Source: Paracoccaceae bacterium
GTDB lineage: Bacteria; Pseudomonadota; Alphaproteobacteria; Rhodobacterales; Rhodobacteraceae
Assembly: GCA_024742405.1 (NCBI GenBank)
Contig: JANSYP010000001.1
Location: forward strand, 1,178,001 to 1,242,000
Length of the DNA: 64,000 nt
Reading direction: 5' to 3'
Of this stretch, positions 1 through 8,250 are shown in pieces. How positions within the stretch are numbered: the first letter of the stretch is position 1; the number at the start of each line of letters is the position of its first letter. Made by a program: the position numbers and the translations under genes. The notes below the pieces were generated by a model. That model had not been told where the DNA came from, ran no database searches, and worked only from the letters and a program-made list of their open reading frames with translations.

Positions 1-163
1 GAAGCCGACAGGCGAGGCCATACGGTCCGGAATGCGGACCTGTCCTCCTGCGTGGCCTTGGCTAGTTCACGGGACGGCGATTTGCACCGTTCCGGATGCG
101 CAGCGCTGTGGACCGGCATCCGTGGACACCGCTTTCCCTCCGGCGACCGAAAGGACGAACCCC

Positions 164-871
164 TCAGACGGGTTCCGCGTTTGCCCGCCTGCGCGCAAAC
201 ACCATCAGCGCGATCAGAGCCGACAAGAGAAACAGCGCAGCGCTCGGGATCGGTGTCGGCAGGGGGGGCGAGTCCGTGAATGGCGGGAATGGCGGGATCA
301 GTTCCCCGGGCGTGCCATCGGACGGGATCGTTTCTTCATCGAACTCGGGAAAGGTGTAGGGCCGATCGACCGAAATCGGTGTTTCCGGGTCGTAAGGCTC
401 GTAGGTCCAGGGGCTCACGCTCGTCTGGTCCCGAAAGGCCACGATCTGGCTGGGTTGCGCGAAGGTCTGGCCGTCGGAGCCACCACCACCAAAAAAGCCC
501 AAAGGCGCGATCAGGGGGACCCAGTCGCTGCCGGCCAGGATCGGATTCGCGACCTGCTGGCCCGGGGGGGGGACGGTTTGTGACGGATGGGCGACGGACC
601 AGTTCTGGCATTCCGAAAACTGAAACATGACGGACCCATCGGCGAGCTCATACCCAATACCGTGGTGTTCCGAGACCGTAACGTAGCTGCCCTGCGACGT
701 CTTCGGCACGCCGCCGCTGGCGTAGGACATGGCCGACAGGAACGTACCTTCGGGGAGCGACATCGGTACTGCCTCCCCCGCCGGAACGCCGAATTCGCCT
801 GCAGCCCAATCTAGGCTGCAGGCCCCACCACAGGGGGAAGAACCAGGTACAAAAGAAACGACCGAAGCCAT
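164..871 (-). CDS. Hypothetical protein with PEP-CTERM/VPLPA-like C-terminus
   Basis: This 235-residue protein has no fold I recognise. The C-terminus (about residues 203-235) has a proline-rich stretch, LPTPIPSAA, then a hydrophobic segment (ALFLLSALIALMVF) and a basic tail (ARRRANAEPV). That is the layout of PEP-CTERM/VPLPA-CTERM sorting tags on exported proteins. The middle is rich in G, P, S and D. The N-terminus (MASVVSFVPGSS) lacks a clear signal peptide, which is odd for such a protein. A hydrophobic stretch lies just upstream in another minus-strand frame (about 813-920), so an upstream frameshift or a wrong start is possible. The ATG at 871 has only a weak GGTGG upstream. Being a real protein is likely; function is unknown. 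Confidence 0.55.
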   Translation of the reverse strand: MASVVSFVPGSSPCGGACSLDWAAGEFGVPAGEAVPMSLPEGTFLSAMSYASGGVPKTSQGSYVTVSEHHGIGYELADGSVMFQFSECQNWSVAHPSQTVPPPGQQVANPILAGSDWVPLIAPLGFFGGGGSDGQTFAQPSQIVAFRDQTSVSPWTYEPYDPETPISVDRPYTFPEFDEETIPSDGTPGELIPPFPPFTDSPPLPTPIPSAALFLLSALIALMVFARRRANAEPV

Positions 872-2251
872 AATACCACCAGGAACCGTTTAAATGCCGG
901 CAACAATAGAAACGCCGGGAACAGAACTATTAAGGAAATATTAATCCCAAATACGGCGATCAATCGCTGCCCTTGCGTCAAGCAAACATGCCGTCGCGTA
1001 AAGAAATGAAATTTGCAGATTCGGGAAATCGCGTCCTGAAAATACAAGGGTCGACTTCGACCGGAACGTGCGGTGCGACACGGAACTGGTCCGTAATTGA
1101 GCCGCGTTCTGCAGGCAGTTTCGGCGCGCTGAGTCGGGTGTCGCACGGGACCTGCATCTCGAGATGCCGCACTGTCGTATCAAGCAGCTTGATCTCGTAG
1201 ACCCGCGGTTTCGCAGCAAGATCGACGACAGGCAACCCATTTGTCTCTGAGCGCTTCGTGACCAGCGGCCAGAACGGGTCCGGACAGGACCAGGGTGTTT
1301 CCTCTCCGGAGGACTGGCCTCGCGCTGGATCTGATGTTTGTTGTGTGGGGAGGCAGGCAGACTGCCGGGCAATAGCGGAGGTCGCCTCGATTTCGGAACC
1401 GGTGAGAAGCTTTTCGGAGTGTTTTGCGGAAGGCAATTGACGGGTATTGCTGTGTCCCTGGCGATCTGCTTGATGGGAGTATGAAGACCCGTCCTGTCGA
1501 CAGGCTGATGGCGAAAACCCCCGGACCGGCCATCGCAAAGAAATGAAAAGAACCTCGCGATACTGTGCCATTCCGCAATAGAGAAAGGTTTCGGAATCGC
1601 CTTCAATATGAGGCCCGACGCGGAAAAACGGACGGAAACCCCGACGGGGATCATATCTGGGTCGAGCAACAGTTTTTGGTCACTTCGGCACGCAGCATGT
1701 CACGGGAACGAGGGTGCGCCTCTCTCGCTCTATCCCTTTGCACCCGGGCGTCTCGCCGGACGTGGCGCGGATGGGCCGGCAGACTGTGTTCGAAGGCGAC
1801 CGGATACAGCACCGCCCCGGCAAGACCGGACTTCAAGCCGACTTGCGCACTTTGACGAAACTGGCAGGAGACCTGCAGCAGGTGCCGCGTGACCAGCGGC
1901 CGTTTCTGACCCGCGCTGCCGGTCGTCCCGAAAACCCCGATCCACTCGGCCATAGGCTCAATGGTCGTTGTAGAAACCGCGATGGACCTGGCGCCGTGCA
2001 CGGCCCGAGGAGGTCGCGCGCCACCCGAATTGCCCATTTCGGCGCAATGCCAGTGGAGAGTTCAGCCTTCGTTGCGCGGCAAGCGAACCAGGCGCGGGCA
2101 GGCTATGGAGAGCAGGCCTATCGAGTGCGCCTTGCAAAGCGAGCATTGGATCTTTGCGAGCTGAGGGGGCCGGAAAACACACCCGACTGCAATGATGAGC
2201 CAGACATGGAGGCGCGCATGTGAATGGAGGAAAAACCGAGAGACTTTGGAC
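872..2251. other. Gene-poor region of about 1.4 kb
   Basis: I see no gene here that I can support. Several overlapping open frames exist on both strands, but none shows a recognisable domain, a good ribosome site and consistent codon use together. The best candidate is the minus-strand frame 978-1571, listed separately. The stretch from about 880 to 1020 is noticeably AT-rich for this window. The region sits directly 3' of tRNA-Glu (transcribed leftward), a common integration position, but I see no integrase or attachment repeat. Confidence 0.5.
978..1571 (-). CDS. Doubtful hypothetical ORF, possible gene remnant
   Basis: An open frame of 197 codons. The downstream half (roughly residues 100-185, around RVYEIKLLDTTVRHLEMQ) has G/C-ending codons typical of real genes in this genome and a plausible protein composition. 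The upstream half looks random (rich in S, Q, H and C). No family is recognised. No clear Shine-Dalgarno sequence precedes the ATG. It could be a fragment of a decayed gene or a chance frame. Confidence 0.18.
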   Translation of the reverse strand: MAQYREVLFISLRWPVRGFSPSACRQDGSSYSHQADRQGHSNTRQLPSAKHSEKLLTGSEIEATSAIARQSACLPTQQTSDPARGQSSGEETPWSCPDPFWPLVTKRSETNGLPVVDLAAKPRVYEIKLLDTTVRHLEMQVPCDTRLSAPKLPAERGSITDQFRVAPHVPVEVDPCIFRTRFPESANFISLRDGMFA

Positions 2252-2326
2252 TGGCAGCCCGTAGGGGAATCGAACCCCTCTTTCCAGGTTGAAAACCTGG
2301 CGTCCTAACCGATAGACGAACGGGCC
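2252..2326 (-). tRNA. tRNA-Glu (anticodon TTC)
   Basis: The reverse complement folds as a full cloverleaf. The acceptor stem GGCCCGT pairs with ACGGGCT, closing with a G-U pair. The D arm is present. The anticodon stem CCAGG/CCTGG holds the loop TTTTCAA, giving anticodon TTC. The T arm is GGGG-TTCGATT-CCCC. The 3' CCA is encoded. The position immediately downstream of recJ on the same strand suggests it may share or follow that transcription unit. Confidence 0.97.
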
Positions 2327-2383
2327 AAATCCTCGGCGTGCGGTGGGTATTAGGCAAAGTGCCCTATGTCCGCAAGGAGTTTT

Positions 2384-4156
2384 TCACCCGTCCACCAGCG
2401 CCGCGTCATCCAGCCGGAGCTGCACGTTGGTGCGCCCGTTCCAATGGTTCAGGTCCAGCGTTCCGGCGAGGTGGAGCGGCCTTCCCACGCAGGCTTCGAC
2501 TGCCTGGCCGAAGCCGCGGTCATAGGCGCCGAAGGCGATGCCTTCGCGCCTGGGTCCGCCGCCCTCGCCGAAGGAGATCTTGAGATGCCCGCTGCCGATC
2601 TGGCGTGCGGCGTAGAGCATGACCCCGGGCAGGGCGAAGCGGGGGACCGGTGCACCCTGCCCATAGGGGCCGGCGCGATCGAGCCGCGTCACAATGTCGG
2701 GCTGCATCGCGCCGGGCAGCACCACGCCGTCAATCCGCAGGTCCTTTGCCGTGCGCGGTCCTCCGCCCGGGATGGCCAGAAGCTCCGACAGGCGCGCCAT
2801 TGCCGGGATGAGCTGACTGCGTGACAGGCTCAGCCCCGCGGCCATCGGATGACCGCCGCCCTTGGCGATGAGGCCTTCGCGCACCAGGCGTTGCACGGCC
2901 GCGCCCAGATCGGCTCCGGCCACGGACCGGCCCGACCCCTTGCCCGCGTCGCCGTCGAACCCGATCACCACCGCCGGTTGCCCGGTGACCTCGACCAGGC
3001 GCGCGGCGACGATCCCCACCACGCCCGGGTGCCAGCCGTCGCCCGCCGCCCAGGACAGGGCCCCGTCGCTGCCGCGGGCCTCGGCCTGCGCAAGGGCGGC
3101 CTCGCGCACGGCGGCCTCCATCTCGCGGCGGCGGGTGTTTTCGGCATCCAGGCGGGCCGCGATCTCCGCGGCCTGGTCCCGGTCGTCGCAGGCCAGCAGC
3201 CGCGCGCCCAGATCGGCCTGTCCGATGCGCCCGCCTGCATTGATGCGGGGCCCGAGCGCAAACCCCAGATGGCGCGCCGTGGGTTCGCGGTCGAGCCCGG
3301 CGACATCGGCCAGCGCCACGATCCCGGCATTGCCGCGCCTGTGCATGACCTGAAGCCCGGAGCGCACGAAGGCGCGGTTCACGCCGGTGAGCGGTGCCAC
3401 ATCGGCGACCGTGGCGAGGGCCACAAGATCCAGCAGCGCCATCAGGTCGGGGCAGGGCGCCTGTGCCGCGCGCCTCTGACGGTTGACCTCGACCAAAGTC
3501 AGAAAGACCACGCCCGCGGCGCAGAGATGGCCGAGCGCGCCGGCCTCGTCCGCGCGGTTCGGGTTCACCACGGCCAGGGCCGGCGGCAGGGTCTCGCCGC
3601 CCAGATGGTGGTCGAGCACGATGACATCCGCGCCCTCGGCCGCAGCGATCGCGTCGTGGGAGAGCGTGCCGCAATCGACGCAGAGGATCAGATCGTGGGA
3701 CGCCGCCAGATGGGCCATGGCCGGCGCGTTGGGCCCGTACCCTTCGTCGATCCGGTCGGGGACATAGAGTGTCGCCGCCATCCCGAGCGCGCGCAGGTAG
3801 CGCAGCAGCAAGGCTGCCGAGGCGCCGCCATCCACGTCATAGTCGGCAAAGACCGCGATCCGCTGGCGCGCGTCCAGCGCGGCGCAGATGCGGTCCGCCG
3901 CATGCGTCATGTCCTTCAGATCGCGCGGGTCGGGGAGCAGATCGCGCAGTTTTGGATCGAGAAAAGCCGCGACCTCCGGGCCCGGAACGCCCCGACGCGC
4001 CAGCACACCGCACAGCGCCAGGTCGAGCCCCGTGGTCTGGGCCAGCGCCTCGGCGGCACGCTCCTGCGCGGGGTCCGGGCCAACCCAGCGGCGCCCCGTG
4101 AGCGAGGTCGCGACGCCGAGAAACCCGGGCAGCTCGGGTGCGGTGTCCGCCGTCAC
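2384..4156 (-). CDS. recJ: Single-stranded-DNA-specific exonuclease RecJ
   Basis: A 590-residue protein of the DHH phosphoesterase superfamily, close to the usual RecJ length. RecJ degrades single-stranded DNA 5' to 3' in recombination and mismatch repair. The metal-binding motifs are present in order: FADYDVDGG (motif I), CVDCGT, VLDHHLGGE (the DHH motif) and NPNRADE. The DHHA1-like part follows, with GGRIGQADLGARL and KGGGHPMAAG. The GTG start at 4156 lies one base after the glpX stop (TGA 4158-4160), suggesting translational coupling in a hom-glpX-recJ unit. The ribosome site is poor, so an internal start cannot be excluded. Confidence 0.95.
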   Translation of the reverse strand: MTADTAPELPGFLGVATSLTGRRWVGPDPAQERAAEALAQTTGLDLALCGVLARRGVPGPEVAAFLDPKLRDLLPDPRDLKDMTHAADRICAALDARQRIAVFADYDVDGGASAALLLRYLRALGMAATLYVPDRIDEGYGPNAPAMAHLAASHDLILCVDCGTLSHDAIAAAEGADVIVLDHHLGGETLPPALAVVNPNRADEAGALGHLCAAGVVFLTLVEVNRQRRAAQAPCPDLMALLDLVALATVADVAPLTGVNRAFVRSGLQVMHRRGNAGIVALADVAGLDREPTARHLGFALGPRINAGGRIGQADLGARLLACDDRDQAAEIAARLDAENTRRREMEAAVREAALAQAEARGSDGALSWAAGDGWHPGVVGIVAARLVEVTGQPAVVIGFDGDAGKGSGRSVAGADLGAAVQRLVREGLIAKGGGHPMAAGLSLSRSQLIPAMARLSELLAIPGGGPRTAKDLRIDGVVLPGAMQPDIVTRLDRAGPYGQGAPVPRFALPGVMLYAARQIGSGHLKISFGEGGGPRREGIAFGAYDRGFGQAVEACVGRPLHLAGTLDLNHWNGRTNVQLRLDDAALVDG

Positions 4157-4157
4157 C

Positions 4158-5123
4158 TCATAGTGTGGGGTTGCGGTAGATCATGCGCCGTACGGACCCG
4201 GTTTTGGAGCGCATCAGGATGGTCTCGGCGGTCAGGGAGCCGATCTCGCGCTTGATGCCGGACACCAGCGAGCCATCGGTCACGCCGGTGGCGGCAAAGA
4301 TCACGTCCTGGGTGACAAGCTCGTCGCGGCCATAGACCCGGTCGAGATCGGTGATGCCGGCCTTTTCGGCACGGCCGCGTTCGTCGTCGTTGCGAAACAG
4401 CAGCTGGCCGAAGATCTGGCCGCCCATGCATTTCAGCGCCGCGGCCGCCAGCACGCCTTCGGGTGCGCCGCCGGAGCCCATATACATGTCGATGCCGGTC
4501 TTTTCGAACTCGGCGCAATGGATCACGCCGGCCACGTCGCCATCGGTGATCAGGCGGATCGCGGCGCCCGTCTTGCGGACGCCGGCGATCAGGTCCTCGT
4601 GGCGCGGACGTTCCAGGATGCACACCGAGATGTCCTCGGTCGAGCAGCCCTTGGCCTTTGCCAGCGCATGGACGCGCTGTTCGGGGGACATGTCGAGCGT
4701 GACGACGCCCGCATCATAGCCCGGGCCGATGGCCAGCTTTTCCATATAGACGTCCGGCGCGTGCAGCATCGAGCCGCGCGGTCCCATGGCAATGACGGCG
4801 AGCGCGTTGGGCATGTCCTTGGCGGTCAGGGTGGTACCTTCGAGCGGGTCGAGCGCGATATCCACCGCAGGGCCGGAGCCGGTGCCGACCTCTTCACCGA
4901 TGTAGAGCATCGGTGCCTCGTCACGCTCGCCTTCACCGATCACGACCACGCCGTCGATGTCGAGCATGTTGAGCTGCGTGCGCATGGCGTCCACGGCGGC
5001 CTGGTCGGCGGCTTTTTCATCGCCACGTCCGATCAGCTTGGCCGAGGCCAGCGCCGCGGCCTCCGAGACGCGGGCGAGGCCCAGCGACAGCATCCGATCA
5101 CTGAAATCGATAGGTTTGGACAT
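4158..5123 (-). CDS. glpX: Class II fructose-1,6-bisphosphatase GlpX
   Basis: A 321-residue enzyme that hydrolyses fructose-1,6-bisphosphate to fructose-6-phosphate in gluconeogenesis and the Calvin cycle. Signature stretches are VVIGEGERDEAPML near residue 60, DPLEGTT near residue 90 (metal and phosphate site) and GSGGAPEGVLAAAALKC near 190. I chose the ATG at 5123 (MSKPIDFSDRML) because GGAG lies about 8 bases upstream and the length then matches the family. An in-frame extension upstream to 5186 looks like leader. It sits 72 nt behind hom and is coupled to recJ. Confidence 0.95.
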   Translation of the reverse strand: MSKPIDFSDRMLSLGLARVSEAAALASAKLIGRGDEKAADQAAVDAMRTQLNMLDIDGVVVIGEGERDEAPMLYIGEEVGTGSGPAVDIALDPLEGTTLTAKDMPNALAVIAMGPRGSMLHAPDVYMEKLAIGPGYDAGVVTLDMSPEQRVHALAKAKGCSTEDISVCILERPRHEDLIAGVRKTGAAIRLITDGDVAGVIHCAEFEKTGIDMYMGSGGAPEGVLAAAALKCMGGQIFGQLLFRNDDERGRAEKAGITDLDRVYGRDELVTQDVIFAATGVTDGSLVSGIKREIGSLTAETILMRSKTGSVRRMIYRNPTL

Positions 5124-5195
5124 TTGCTTCACTCCGCTCTTGCCACCCGTTACGCGATCTGCCCCGGCAAGCACGGGGCATTCCACAATTCTGCC

Positions 5196-6485
5196 TCAGA
5201 CCATTTCGATCCGGATCGCGACGGGATCGGCGGCAAGCACACCGGTTGCCGAGAAATCCTCGATGGCGTGGTCCAGCGCGTCCCGAGTCGTCTTGTGCGT
5301 GACAATAAGGACCGGGGCCGACGCTTCCGCGTGGCCATACTGACGCATCCGGTCGATGGAGATACCCGCGTCGCCCAGCTTGGCCGCGACCTTGGCGAGC
5401 GCGCCGGGCTTGTCGAGCAGTTCCAGCCGCAGATAATAGGGGGCAGGGACCGAGGCGTGCGCCCGCGGCAGATCCGCCAGCATGTGCGCCGGCTGTCCGA
5501 AGGTCGGCAGCCGCAGGCCCCGCGCGATGTCGATGATGTCGGACATCACGGCCGAGGCCGTCGGACCTTCGCCCGCGCCGGCGCCGCGGAGCACGATCTG
5601 GCCGCAGGCATCGCCGTCGATCACCACCATGTTCGTGGCACCTTCGAGCTGGCCCAGCGGCGAGCTCTCGGGCACCAGACAGGGCGTCATGCGCTGCTCC
5701 AGCCCGCGGCCGGACATGCGCGCGACGCCCAGAAGCTTGATGCGAAAGCCCATATCGGCGGCCCGGTCGATATCCTCGATGGTGATCCGTTCGATTCCCT
5801 CAAGCCGCACCGCGTCGAAATCGACCTTGGCGCCGAAGGCGATGGAGGCCAGCAGCGCGAGCTTATGTCCGGCGTCGATCCCGCCGGTGTCGAGGGTCGG
5901 GTCGGCCTCCAGATAGCCCAGATCGCTGGCCTCCTGGAACACCTCGTCATAGCTGAGGCCCGCATCCTGCATCCGCGTCAGGATGTAGTTGCAGGTCCCG
6001 TTCATCACGCCGAGGACGCGGGTGATCTCGTTGCCCGCGAGCCCTTCGGTCAGTGCCTTGACGCAGGGAATGCCGCCGGCAACCCCGGCCTCGAAGCGGA
6101 TCACCCGGCCCGCGTCTTCGGCCCGTTCGGCGAGTGCCTGGCCATGGAGCGCGAGCAGCGCCTTGTTGGCGGTGACGACGTCCTTGCCGGCATCGAGCGC
6201 GGCCATGATCGAACTGCGCGCCGCGCCGTCGCTGCCGCCCATCAGTTCGACATAGACATCGATGTCGGGGCGGGTGGCGAGCGCATCGGCGCTGTCGGCC
6301 CAGTCATAAGCAGACAGGTCGATGCCCCGGTCCTTGTCTTTCGACTGTGCCGTGACGGCGACCAGCTCCAGCGGGCGACCGCAGCGGGCCGTCAGCAACG
6401 GGCCGTGGGCTTGCAGGATCTTGACGACGCCCCGTCCGACGGTCCCCAATCCGGCTATGCCGAGGCGCAGGGCGGACGTGGTCAT
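5196..6485 (-). CDS. hom: Homoserine dehydrogenase
   Basis: A 429-residue NAD(P)-dependent enzyme converting aspartate semialdehyde to homoserine in threonine and methionine synthesis. The Rossmann motif GIAGLGTVGRGV is at the N-terminus. The catalytic-domain segments NGTCNYILTRM and SDLGYLEADPTLD are followed by GIDAGHKLALL. The last ~80 residues form an ACT domain (PYYLRLELLDKPGALAKVA), the usual site of threonine feedback. The ATG at 6485 is preceded by GGAG at 6-7 bases. It is the first of the conserved hom-glpX-recJ trio. Confidence 0.96.
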   Translation of the reverse strand: MTTSALRLGIAGLGTVGRGVVKILQAHGPLLTARCGRPLELVAVTAQSKDKDRGIDLSAYDWADSADALATRPDIDVYVELMGGSDGAARSSIMAALDAGKDVVTANKALLALHGQALAERAEDAGRVIRFEAGVAGGIPCVKALTEGLAGNEITRVLGVMNGTCNYILTRMQDAGLSYDEVFQEASDLGYLEADPTLDTGGIDAGHKLALLASIAFGAKVDFDAVRLEGIERITIEDIDRAADMGFRIKLLGVARMSGRGLEQRMTPCLVPESSPLGQLEGATNMVVIDGDACGQIVLRGAGAGEGPTASAVMSDIIDIARGLRLPTFGQPAHMLADLPRAHASVPAPYYLRLELLDKPGALAKVAAKLGDAGISIDRMRQYGHAEASAPVLIVTHKTTRDALDHAIEDFSATGVLAADPVAIRIEMV

Positions 6486-6557
6486 GGCAGGCTCCATAGG
6501 CTCGAACAGCTCAGCGGCGTCGATAGCCCGAAGGCGCGCGGGCTGCAACGGCGCGAG

Positions 6558-7055
6558 TCAGTCGGTGCGCGTGCGCAGGATCTCGGCCTGTTCGTTCATC
6601 TGCTCGCGACGCTGCTCCAGGCTTTCGGCCTCGTCGATCTGCCCGATGTCCTCGCGGGCGCGCAGGGCGTCGGCCCGGCTGCGCAGGCTCTCGCTGCGCT
6701 CCAGCACTTCATCGGCCGGAGCGTTCGGGGCCAATTGATCGCCCGACAGCGCCGGGTCACGCTCGGTCAGTGCCGCGCTGCGCTCCGTCAGCGCCTCGGC
6801 CTGATCGGTCAGCGAAAACGCCTCCGTTTCGGCCTCGCGCGCTTCGGCGAGCTCCGCGGCACCGGGAAAGCCCGTGTCCAGCGGCACGACCGATGGGGCG
6901 GTCAGATCCTGCTCGGCACGCTCGAATGGATTCTCGGGAAAGTCCCGCGGTGTGCAGCCGGCGAGGAGCGCGCAAAAGGCGCAGAGCAGAATGCCGCTAT
7001 GGCAAAGGCGCACAGGGGTGTCGCGAAGGCGCATGGGGGTGTGGCGAAGGCGCAT
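6558..7055 (-). CDS. Putative lipoprotein with coiled-coil-like C-terminus
   Basis: About 165 residues. The N-terminus has Arg/His-rich residues, then the hydrophobic ILLCAFCALLAGC, a clear lipobox (LAGC, Cys34 from this start), so it is probably an envelope lipoprotein. The mature part is rich in E, A and R, with a heptad-like, probably helical C-terminal half (EVLERSESLRSRADALRA). No family is recognised. The coding sequence for the n-region contains a 21-nt tandem repeat, giving MRLRHTP-MRLRDTP-VRLCHSG. The start is uncertain: ATGs exist at 7148, 7055 and 7034, and none has a good ribosome site. The 7034 start would give a normal-length lipoprotein signal. It lies between glpR and hom on the same strand. 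Confidence 0.6.
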   Translation of the reverse strand: MRLRHTPMRLRDTPVRLCHSGILLCAFCALLAGCTPRDFPENPFERAEQDLTAPSVVPLDTGFPGAAELAEAREAETEAFSLTDQAEALTERSAALTERDPALSGDQLAPNAPADEVLERSESLRSRADALRAREDIGQIDEAESLEQRREQMNEQAEILRTRTD

Positions 7056-7060
7056 GGCAG
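7003..7060. repeat. 21-nt tandem repeat in the lipoprotein signal region
   Basis: On the plus strand the unit aaggcgcayrgggktgt-gcg occurs twice in full and a third time in part, with period 21. It is in frame with the lipoprotein, so unit number changes add or remove seven residues without a frameshift. Confidence 0.8.
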
Positions 7061-7198
7061 GGACAGCTCTCGGGGCGTTGCCAATGCCTACCCGGTTGCG
7101 GTGGGGCAGGACCAGCCGAAAGCTCGGGAATTGCCCGATACGCGGCACGACGCCGGGGCCGCCTGGTGTTATGGAGCGACACCACTGCGGCGGCGGCG

Positions 7199-7957
7199 CT
7201 AGACGAATCGGATCTCCGTGCCCCAGGCGGCGCAGCGCTGCGCGAGCTCCGGCGGGACGGGGCCGTCGGTGAAGAACACCTCCATATCGCGCAGGGAGGC
7301 GATCCGGACCGGTGCGGTGCGTTCGAATTTCGTCGCATCTGCGACCAGGTAGGTGGAGCGGGCCCGTTCGATGATCGTCTGGCTGACGCCGACCTCCTGA
7401 ATGTCGAAATCGAGCAGATCGCCATCCGCGTCCAGCGCGGAGCAGCCGATGACGGCGTGGTCGAACTTGAACTGCTCGATCGCCCGCATCGTCAGCGCGC
7501 CGATCAGGCCGCCGTCGGAGCGGCGCAGCGATCCTCCGGCCAGAACGATCCGGCAGTCCGGGTTTTCCAGCAGGATCTGCGCGACATTCATGTTGTTGGT
7601 GACGACCAGCAGATCGCGGTGCCGCAACATGGCCCGCGCGACGGCCTCGGTGCTCGTACCGATATTGAGGAAGACCGACGAGCTGTCGGGGATTGCCGCC
7701 GCGCAGGCCGCGGCGATGGCTTCCTTTTCGTCGGCGGCAAGGGCGCGCCGGTCGGCATAGCCGATATTCGTGACTCCCGAGGGCAGAATCGCGCCGCCAT
7801 GCACGCGTTCGAGCCGGCCGGCATCCGCCAGTTCCGAGAGGTCGCGCCGGATCGTCTGCGCCGTCACGCCGAACCGTTCGGCGAGGCCCTCGACCGTCAC
7901 GCGCCCCTCGCGGCGGGCGATATCGAGTATATCCGGGTGGCGAAGTGTTTGAGACAC
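7199..7957 (-). CDS. glpR: DeoR-family repressor, probable glycerol-3-phosphate regulon repressor GlpR
   Basis: A 252-residue DeoR-type regulator. The N-terminal helix-turn-helix (residues 5-60) includes RFGVTAQTIRRDLSELA and the family signature LERVHGGA. The C-terminal sugar-phosphate sensor domain includes SSVFLNIGTSTEAVARA and VVTNNMNVAQILLE. I chose the GTG at 7957 because GGAGGA lies about 9 bases upstream and the protein then begins just ahead of the helix-turn-helix. Upstream in-frame ATG extensions are not needed. It is divergent from glpD, the standard context for GlpR, which typically releases DNA on binding glycerol-3-phosphate. Confidence 0.9.
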   Translation of the reverse strand: MSQTLRHPDILDIARREGRVTVEGLAERFGVTAQTIRRDLSELADAGRLERVHGGAILPSGVTNIGYADRRALAADEKEAIAAACAAAIPDSSSVFLNIGTSTEAVARAMLRHRDLLVVTNNMNVAQILLENPDCRIVLAGGSLRRSDGGLIGALTMRAIEQFKFDHAVIGCSALDADGDLLDFDIQEVGVSQTIIERARSTYLVADATKFERTAPVRIASLRDMEVFFTDGPVPPELAQRCAAWGTEIRFV

Positions 7958-8175
7958 GGGTTCGGTTCCTCCGGACCCGAGTGTGCCGTCAAGCCGGCGG
8001 AGCTCGCAAGGGTGATGTTCGAGTTTGGCATTGGTCGGCGACACAGATGCGCGCAAAGCTTCGCAGGGCAGGGATTGCGCTCACGAGTCGCCGTCGACGC
8101 GCGGTGCCCGACCGGCGTGATCGCGTGTGCGTTGACCATTGCCGTTCAAGCCCTTGAAATCCCCATGTTTGTCGC

Positions 8176-8200
8176 GAAACGAAAAAAATCGAAAATGAAA
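8176..8200. promoter_or_regulatory. Candidate GlpR operator
   Basis: Repeated GAAA half-sites occur as GAAACGAAA (8176-8184) and GAAAATGAAA (8191-8200). Direct GAAA/TTTC repeats are a common operator form for DeoR-family repressors. The site abuts a TTGACA hexamer and lies 51 bases ahead of glpD, a position suited to repression of glpD and possibly autoregulation of glpR. Confidence 0.45.
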
Positions 8201-8231
8201 TTGACAAAAACCGCGCATTTGTGGTCTTTAT
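8201..8231 (+). promoter_or_regulatory. Candidate glpD operon promoter
   Basis: A perfect -35 hexamer TTGACA at 8201-8206 is followed after about 18-19 bases by a weak -10 (TCTTTA/CTTTAT at 8225-8231). The start site would fall about 10-15 bases before the glpD ATG at 8251. Confidence 0.4.
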
Positions 8232-8250
8232 CGCCGCAACGGGGGGACCG

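Noticed and set aside
1256-1902. A 14-nt direct repeat (CGTGACCAGCGGCC) at about 1256 and 1889
   Set aside because: Too short and not flanked by other mobile-element features; likely chance in GC-rich DNA.
4518-7202. An 894-codon plus-strand frame opposite glpX, hom and the lipoprotein
   Set aside because: H/R/G-rich translation without domains; the minus-strand genes here are certain.
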